Assembly: GCA_938003765.1 (NCBI GenBank)
Contig: CALKYE010000049.1
Location: 1 to 10,416, forward strand
From: an uncultured Planctomycetia bacterium
GTDB taxonomy: Bacteria > Planctomycetota > UBA1135 > GCA-002686595
Length of the DNA stretch: 10,416 bases
Direction: 5' to 3'
The notes under the pieces were generated by a model. That model saw only the letters and a list, made by a program, of their open reading frames with translations. It had not been told where the DNA came from and did not search any database. The first letter of the stretch is position 1. Every line of letters starts with the position of its first letter. The position numbers were made by a program, and so were the translations under genes. Below are positions 6,300 to 10,416 of this stretch, one piece after another.

Positions 6300-7496
6300 T
6301 CAATCGCGCACGCGCAGGAAGGCGCACTTGAGGTAGTTGGACTCCGGCAAGCTGAGCAGGTGCGGATGGTCCGGAGCGGCGCCGCACAACTGCTCGAGCA
6401 CGACCTCGCGGCGCGCCTGGTTCGCGGCCGCCGCCAACGTGTTGATGAACAGCTCGGCGCGCATCGCGTACGAGCACGACGCGCTCACCAAGAGGCCCGA
6501 GGAGCGCACCAGACCCAGCGCGCGCGCGTTGAGCTCTCGGTAGCCCCGCTCGGCGCCCTCGAGCTCCGACTTGTTCTTCGCGAAGGCCGGCGGATCGACG
6601 ACGACGACGTCGAAGGCGCGCTCGAGCTCCGTGCGCGCCTTGAGCTCGCGCATCACGTCGACCTTCTCGAAGCGCATGCGTCCGAGAACGCCGTTGCGCT
6701 CGGCGTTGCGGCGCGCGCGATCGAGCGCGGCGACGGATTGATCCATGCAGAGCACCGAACCGGCGCCCTGCAGCGCCGCGCGCACGCCGAACAGCCCGTC
6801 GTAGCAGAACGCGTCGAGGAACTCGCCGCCGCGACAGGCCTGCGCCGCTCGCTGGCGATTGAAGCGCTGATCGAGGTAGTGCCCGGTCTTGTGGCCGCCG
6901 AGCACGTCGACCTCGTAGACCAACTCGTCCTCGCGCACTTCGAGTTCGCCCGTCACTTCGCCGCGCAGCACCTCGACGCGTCGCTCGAGCCCTTCGAGGT
7001 GTCGCACGGCGCTGTCGGAGCGCTCGACGATCGCCCGCGGCGCGAGTTGCTCGATCAGCGCCTCGACGAGCTCGTCGCGCAGCGAGTCCGCGCCCTGGAA
7101 GCCGCTCTGGAGCACGCACACGCCGGCGTAGTGATCGACCACCATTCCCGGAACGCCGTCGGCGTCGCCCGCGATCAGCCGCACGGCGCCGCGCGGGTCG
7201 AGCAAGCCGAGGCTGCGTCGGAACGCGACGGCGCGCGCCACTTGCTTGCGCCAGTGGTCTGCAGCGGGCGCCTCTGCGCCGCGCGCGATCACGCGCACGC
7301 GGATCTTGGACTTCGAGCTGTAGAGCCCGTGAGCGATCACCGCGCCCGCGGGGTCTTCGATGGCGACGAGCGCGCCGGGCGCGGCCTCCTGCTCGGGCAG
7401 GTCGTCCGCGAAGATCCACGGGTGACCGCCCTCGAGACGACGCCGCCCGCGTCCGCTGAGCCGCACTCGTCCGTCCACACGCAAAGCCACGCTCAT
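6300..7496 (-). CDS. RlmI-like class I SAM-dependent rRNA methyltransferase
   Basis: The product has 398 residues from the ATG at 7496, with a good GGAGG at 7501-7505, four bases from the start. The N-terminus resembles a PUA RNA-binding domain (about 1-75; GGHPWIFADDL at 23-33). The Rossmann-like methyltransferase domain follows: FLDAFCYDGLFGV (226-238) is SAM motif I, VVVDPPAFAKNK (298-309) is motif IV, and SASCSYAM (338-345) carries the likely catalytic Cys341. This architecture matches RlmI, which makes m5C1962 in 23S rRNA, and its near relatives such as RlmK-type proteins. The CYDGLFGV version differs from the more common SYTGGF form. I am sure of the family; the exact target base is inferred. 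Its ATG overlaps the stop of the upstream HEAT/TPR gene (ATGA, 7493-7496). Confidence 0.9.
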   Translation of the reverse strand: MSVALRVDGRVRLSGRGRRRLEGGHPWIFADDLPEQEAAPGALVAIEDPAGAVIAHGLYSSKSKIRVRVIARGAEAPAADHWRKQVARAVAFRRSLGLLDPRGAVRLIAGDADGVPGMVVDHYAGVCVLQSGFQGADSLRDELVEALIEQLAPRAIVERSDSAVRHLEGLERRVEVLRGEVTGELEVREDELVYEVDVLGGHKTGHYLDQRFNRQRAAQACRGGEFLDAFCYDGLFGVRAALQGAGSVLCMDQSVAALDRARRNAERNGVLGRMRFEKVDVMRELKARTELERAFDVVVVDPPAFAKNKSELEGAERGYRELNARALGLVRSSGLLVSASCSYAMRAELFINTLAAAANQARREVVLEQLCGAAPDHPHLLSLPESNYLKCAFLRVRD

Positions 7497-9979
7497 CGTT
7501 CCTCCAGCTCCAACTTCGGCGCGACCAGGCGCTGGAAGCGCGGATCACCGCGCAGGGACTCCAGATCCGGATCGCTGCGCGCCCACTCCTGTTGACGCGA
7601 GCGCGCGCCCGGGCTCGTGCGCAACTCGTCGAAGTCGCGTTGCAAGTAGTCGAGCGCCAGCGCGCTCTCGCCGAGCAGAGCCCAGGTGCACGCCGCGTTG
7701 TAGAAGTCGCCAGGCGCGATGGCGGTCGAGCGGAGGATCTCGCGTGCTTCAGCGCTGCGCCCGGCGCGCGCGCGATAGCAGGCCAGCAGCACGCGCATGA
7801 AGTCACTCTGGTCGAGCTCGTAGGCGCGCTCGAAGTACTCGACCGCGCGCGCGGGGTCGCGCAGCTTCACGTTCGCGTTGACGGCGAGGCTGACGAGCAC
7901 GCTGGCGCGCGCTCCGCGGAGCGTCGCACGTCCCTGCTCGGCGCCGTTCGACTCGAGGCGTTGATCGAGCGCACGCAACCGATCGAGCGCGCGCGTGAGC
8001 ACCTCCTGCGCGGCGACGGGCTCGTCTTGATCCATCAGCACGCCGCCGAGCGTGGACTCCGCGCGCGACAGGGTCAGCTCGAACTGTCCGTCGTCGAGCA
8101 CGCCGCGCAACGCCTGGAAATCCTGGACGACTTGCTCGGCCAACTGGCGCGCGCGCGCGGCGCGGCCGTTTTCGCGGAGCCGCTCGACCATCGAGAGCCC
8201 GGCGCGCGAGAACTCCCGCAAGCGCAACAGAGAGTCGGCCGGCTCGGCCAGCTCCTCGCGTTGGCGATCTCGCAGCACGCGTTGCCAGGTGAGCATCTGA
8301 ATCAGCTCGGACGGATCGGCTTCGCGCTGCTGGACTTCGCGCTCGAGCTCGTCGATGCGCCGCGCGAGCGCGTCGTTGATCGCCTGGGTGCGCAGCTGTC
8401 GCAGCGCCTCGAGCGCGGCGCGCCGCTCCGGGTCGGCCAGCGGATCCGCGAGGCGTTCGTCGAACACCTGGGTGGCGACGAAGCCGGGGATCGAGCCGCG
8501 CGAGACGTTGGCCAGCGTCTGCAGCAGCTCGAGTTCGAGTTCGATGCGACGCTCGCGCGCCGCGCCGCTCGAAGCCCGCGCGCCGAAATACAGGCTCGCC
8601 GGCCCCAGCTCGTGATAGAGCAGCTCGTCGAACGATGCGCCGCGCTCGCCGCTCGCAAGCGACGCGCGACGCGCCAGAGCGAGGCGCAGTGTGAGCAGTC
8701 GCAGGTCGGCGTCGCGCGCCCGCTCGAGCGCGCGCGTGTCGGCTGCGGTGCGGCCGCCGACGAGTTCCGCCGTCACGCGGTGCAGACTCACGAGCACGCG
8801 CAGCGCCAGGTCGAGCGTCTCGCCCTCGCCAGCCTCGGCGAGTCGGAACGCCGCGCCTTCGCGCGACTTGGCGCCGACGACTTCCTCGGCTTGCGCCAAC
8901 CAAGTCTCGGCGCCGGCCGCGTCCTCCGTCGCGAGGTCGCATGCAGCGCACAGCAGCAACGCCATCGCGCGGGCCGAGCGCGCGTCGCTGTCGCCACTCG
9001 CCGGACAATCGCGCAGCAAGGCGACGGCTGCCGCGCGGGCTGCGGTCGTCTCTCCGGATTGCAGGCCGATGCGCGCGGCGTCGCGCAGCAGTTCCCGTCG
9101 CGGGAGACCGGCCGACAAGCCGCTCGCGATCACGCGTTGCGCGCGAGCCGGGTCCCCTGACTGCGCGCAGCGCTCCGCCAGCGCGACCACCGCGCCGCGA
9201 GCCGCCGCGCGAACTTCGGGCGCCGGACTGCGCTCGAGCGCTGCGAACAACGCTCGGTCCGCCGCGGCCTCGCCGCCGCCCGCGCTGGCGTGCAGAAGCG
9301 CCGGCAGATGCCCAGAAATCCACTTCGCCAGCCGAGCGTCGTCGCAGGTCGGAAGTTCTCCGAGCGCGGCGCGCCGCAGCCAGTCCAGGGCGAGGCGCGA
9401 GGAGGACAGGTCGCCCGCGAGAGCGCCGAAGGCCAGTGACGCGACCTCGCCATCGCTGGCCGTCAGCAGTTGCTCCCAGGCCGAGCGCGCTTCCGCTCCA
9501 GTCAGGCGCGTCAGCGCCCGAGCGGCCGCCAACCGCACCGCCGCGGACTCGTCGCTCGAGCAGACGGACTTCAGCGCCTCGCAGCGCTCCGGCAGGCCTA
9601 CGTCGCGAAGGTGCGGCGCCGCCAGGAAGCTCGCCAACCGGGCGCGGATCTCCGGGTCCGGGTCGGCCAGCACGGAGATTGCACGTTCGATGCCGTTGGC
9701 GTCCGCAGCCCGCGCGAAGAGCTCTACGCGCGCGCGCCGACTGGCCAGCGGAAGCCCCAGCCACTCGGCCGGCGTGAGAGCCAGCGCGGCGGCTGCGACC
9801 TCCGGCCCCGAGGCCGCGAGACGTTCGATGGCCGCCGCGGCGCGCTTGGCGGAGCCGCTGTCCAGGTCACGCAACCGAGACTCGTCGGCGGCCTCCTGCG
9901 CGGCGCTCCAACCCGGGCCCAGCGCCAATGCGAGCGCGGCGAGAACGAGCCGACCGGGAGGAGGTAGAGGAGAGTGCAT
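7493..9979 (-). CDS. Exported HEAT/TPR-repeat-like scaffold protein of unknown function
   Basis: The product has 828 residues from the ATG at 9979. It begins MHSPLPPPGR followed by a hydrophobic core and a cleavage site near WSAAQEA (about 27), so it is exported. Residues about 35-300 are Ala/Leu/Arg-rich helical pairs with HEAT-like spacing (for example LADPDPEIRARLASFL at 104-119, SDESAAVRLAAARALTRL at 142-159). The middle (about 410-620) is helical with a coiled-coil-like stretch near 535-555. The C-terminal third has TPR-like units, clearest at DPARAVEYFERAYELDQ (708-724) and FYNAACTWALLGESALALDYL (759-779). The end, DPDLESLRGDPRFQRLV, is common in TPR proteins. No catalytic residues are evident. 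An alternative ATG at 10018 has GGAG four bases upstream, but the extra 13 codons use rare codons for this genome (AGA, GGG), so the later start is preferred. It is first in the minus-strand unit. Confidence 0.8.
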   Translation of the reverse strand: MHSPLPPPGRLVLAALALALGPGWSAAQEAADESRLRDLDSGSAKRAAAAIERLAASGPEVAAAALALTPAEWLGLPLASRRARVELFARAADANGIERAISVLADPDPEIRARLASFLAAPHLRDVGLPERCEALKSVCSSDESAAVRLAAARALTRLTGAEARSAWEQLLTASDGEVASLAFGALAGDLSSSRLALDWLRRAALGELPTCDDARLAKWISGHLPALLHASAGGGEAAADRALFAALERSPAPEVRAAARGAVVALAERCAQSGDPARAQRVIASGLSAGLPRRELLRDAARIGLQSGETTAARAAAVALLRDCPASGDSDARSARAMALLLCAACDLATEDAAGAETWLAQAEEVVGAKSREGAAFRLAEAGEGETLDLALRVLVSLHRVTAELVGGRTAADTRALERARDADLRLLTLRLALARRASLASGERGASFDELLYHELGPASLYFGARASSGAARERRIELELELLQTLANVSRGSIPGFVATQVFDERLADPLADPERRAALEALRQLRTQAINDALARRIDELEREVQQREADPSELIQMLTWQRVLRDRQREELAEPADSLLRLREFSRAGLSMVERLRENGRAARARQLAEQVVQDFQALRGVLDDGQFELTLSRAESTLGGVLMDQDEPVAAQEVLTRALDRLRALDQRLESNGAEQGRATLRGARASVLVSLAVNANVKLRDPARAVEYFERAYELDQSDFMRVLLACYRARAGRSAEAREILRSTAIAPGDFYNAACTWALLGESALALDYLQRDFDELRTSPGARSRQQEWARSDPDLESLRGDPRFQRLVAPKLELEER

Positions 9980-10062
9980 GCGGAACCCGGACCGACCGCG
10001 CGGTCTGACCAGCAGCATAGAACTCCGAGTGCGGCGCTGTCGCGCTGAGCGCTCGTCGCGCG

Positions 10063-10082
10063 CGCTCGATACCCGTCGAGCG
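10063..10082. repeat. 7-bp inverted repeat with 6-base spacer
   Basis: CGCTCGA (10063-10069) and TCGAGCG (10076-10082) are perfect inverted copies around TACCCG. The second arm ends two bases before the putative -35 box of the nusA promoter. It could be an operator for a dimeric regulator or a hairpin. A 7-bp match in GC-rich DNA may also be chance. Confidence 0.35.
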
Positions 10083-10084
10083 GG

Positions 10085-10113
10085 TTGACCGGATCGGAGG
10101 CGGACGCCACACT
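10085..10113 (+). promoter_or_regulatory. Possible sigma70-like promoter for nusA
   Basis: TTGACC (10085-10090) matches five of six bases of the -35 consensus. It is followed, after a 17-base spacer, by CACACT (10108-10113), a weak -10 element that keeps A at position 2 and T at position 6. Transcription would start near 10120, giving a leader of about 230 nt before the nusA ATG. Confidence 0.3.
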
Positions 10114-10138
10114 AGTCGCCTTCGCGCGCCTGATGGGT

Positions 10139-10294
10139 CTCCCGTTGGGGCCGTGCGCGGCACGGAAGCGGGTGTGCCCACCACCGCGGGCGCCCGCTTC
10201 CTGAACTTTCCGAACCCTCCGCAGTCGGCTGCATGCGCTCCTCGGCGACCTCGCCGCGGCGACGTGTCGCGCAACGGGAGCGCTCGGCGAGCGC
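10139..10294 (+). ncRNA. Candidate structured nusA leader or small RNA
   Basis: A 9-bp perfect long-range stem can form between 10139-10147 (CTCCCGTTG) and 10272-10280 (CAACGGGAG). Inside it, GGAAGCGGG (10164-10172) pairs with CCCGCTTCC (10193-10201), with an inner GCCC/GGGC stem (10176-10179/10188-10191). Small hairpins follow at 10221-10232, 10244-10255 and 10259-10270. Beyond it, GCGCTC/GAGCGC (10280-10294) makes another hairpin. CCGTGC-GCG-GCACGG (10151-10165) is a competing stem. No known RNA family was recognised. With this GC content, one 9-bp match is expected by chance. Confidence 0.25.
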
Positions 10295-10353
10295 CGCGCC
10301 CGACCTTGGGAGTCTCGTCGGCCCGCCCGCCCCTCAACCGACCCACCACAGCC

Positions 10354-10416
10354 ATGAACAGCGAAGACATCCTGCGGATGATCGACGTGATCCACCGGGA
10401 CAAGGAGATCGACAAG
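10354..10416 (+). CDS. nusA: NusA transcription factor, N-terminal 21 codons (3' end outside window)
   Basis: Only the first 21 residues are visible, beginning MNSEDILRMIDVIHRDK and ending EIDK at the window edge. The pattern (short polar start, ILxxIDxIxRDKxID) matches the N-terminal domain of NusA, which contacts the RNA polymerase flap and governs pausing, termination and antitermination. No Shine-Dalgarno is visible in the C-rich sequence before the ATG. No rimP-like gene precedes it, unlike the common rimP-nusA-infB order. It is divergent from the HEAT/TPR operon with a 374-base leader region. The assignment rests on a short peptide and is therefore less than certain. Confidence 0.8.
   Translation, partial: MNSEDILRMIDVIHRDKEIDK

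Larger units (their letters stand above)
9980..10353. other. 374-nt gene-free divergent region between the minus operon and nusA
   Basis: No believable gene was found here on either strand; open frames are extensions of antisense shadows. It must hold the promoters for the leftward HEAT/TPR-rlmI-thiSG unit and the rightward nusA. Visible contents are an inverted repeat at 10063-10082, a sigma70-like box pair at 10085-10113 on the plus strand, and several strong hairpins between 10139 and 10294. No convincing minus-strand promoter was seen. Confidence 0.7.

Noticed and set aside
6360..7595. Long open frame on the plus strand opposite the rRNA methyltransferase gene
   Set aside because: It is a GC-rich antisense shadow: low-complexity Ala/Arg/Glu/His composition, no motifs, and entirely opposite a gene with clear family signatures.
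7592..10088. Several long open frames on both strands overlapping the HEAT/TPR gene (for example 7592-9160 and 8691-10088 plus, 7803-9764 minus)
   Set aside because: They have Arg/Ala/Ser-biased composition typical of shifted or antisense GC-rich frames. The 828-residue frame has a signal peptide, repeat structure and tight coupling to the next gene.
10139..10320. 6S RNA, SRP RNA, RNase P or tRNA in the nusA leader
   Set aside because: Stems are present, but none of the conserved sequence blocks or cloverleaf geometry of those families could be matched.

Overview
The window is GC-rich, with a strong third-position GC bias, and is almost fully coding. The best guess is a Planctomycetota chromosome. 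The reasons are a Gln-rich coiled-coil protein followed by an exported protein ending in a Tyr/Trp-rich 'YRDWIDAYHRRL'-type tail and an exported squalene-cyclase-fold protein, a layout I associate with planctomycetes; weak use of Shine-Dalgarno sequences; and the style of the NusA N-terminus at the right edge. This is inference from sequence character, not a database result.

Plus-strand block, 1-2970. The 3' end of a coiled-coil protein gene runs by an ATGA overlap into a short exported protein (1032-1394). A Gln/Gly-rich ORF (1404-1811) follows, then an exported prenyltransferase/squalene-oxidase-repeat protein starting at a GTG (1822-2970). The second and third ORFs are in the same frame, separated only by one TGA and three sense codons. 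Directly after that TGA lies a hairpin whose loop GGU sits at the same distance from the UGA as in the E. coli fdhF SECIS element. The two ORFs may be one 259-residue exported protein with a selenocysteine or readthrough codon at residue 121. This is the most interesting signal in the window, and it is unproven.

Minus-strand block, 9979 down to 3011. Seven closely packed genes read leftward: an exported HEAT/TPR-like protein, an RlmI-type rRNA methyltransferase, thiS, thiG, a CPBP membrane protease, a gamma-class carbonic anhydrase, and a LarE-type sulfur transferase. Gaps are 59 nt or less, with two ATGA overlaps, so this looks like one transcription unit. It mixes ribosome modification, thiamin thiazole synthesis and nickel-cofactor-type sulfur chemistry. 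It converges on the plus-strand block across 40 nt at 2971-3010.

Right edge, 9980-10416. A 374-nt gene-free stretch separates the minus operon from the first 21 codons of a divergent nusA. It holds a possible sigma70-like promoter, an inverted repeat beside the -35 box, and several strong hairpins in what would be the nusA leader. No tRNA, rRNA, CRISPR array or insertion sequence was seen.
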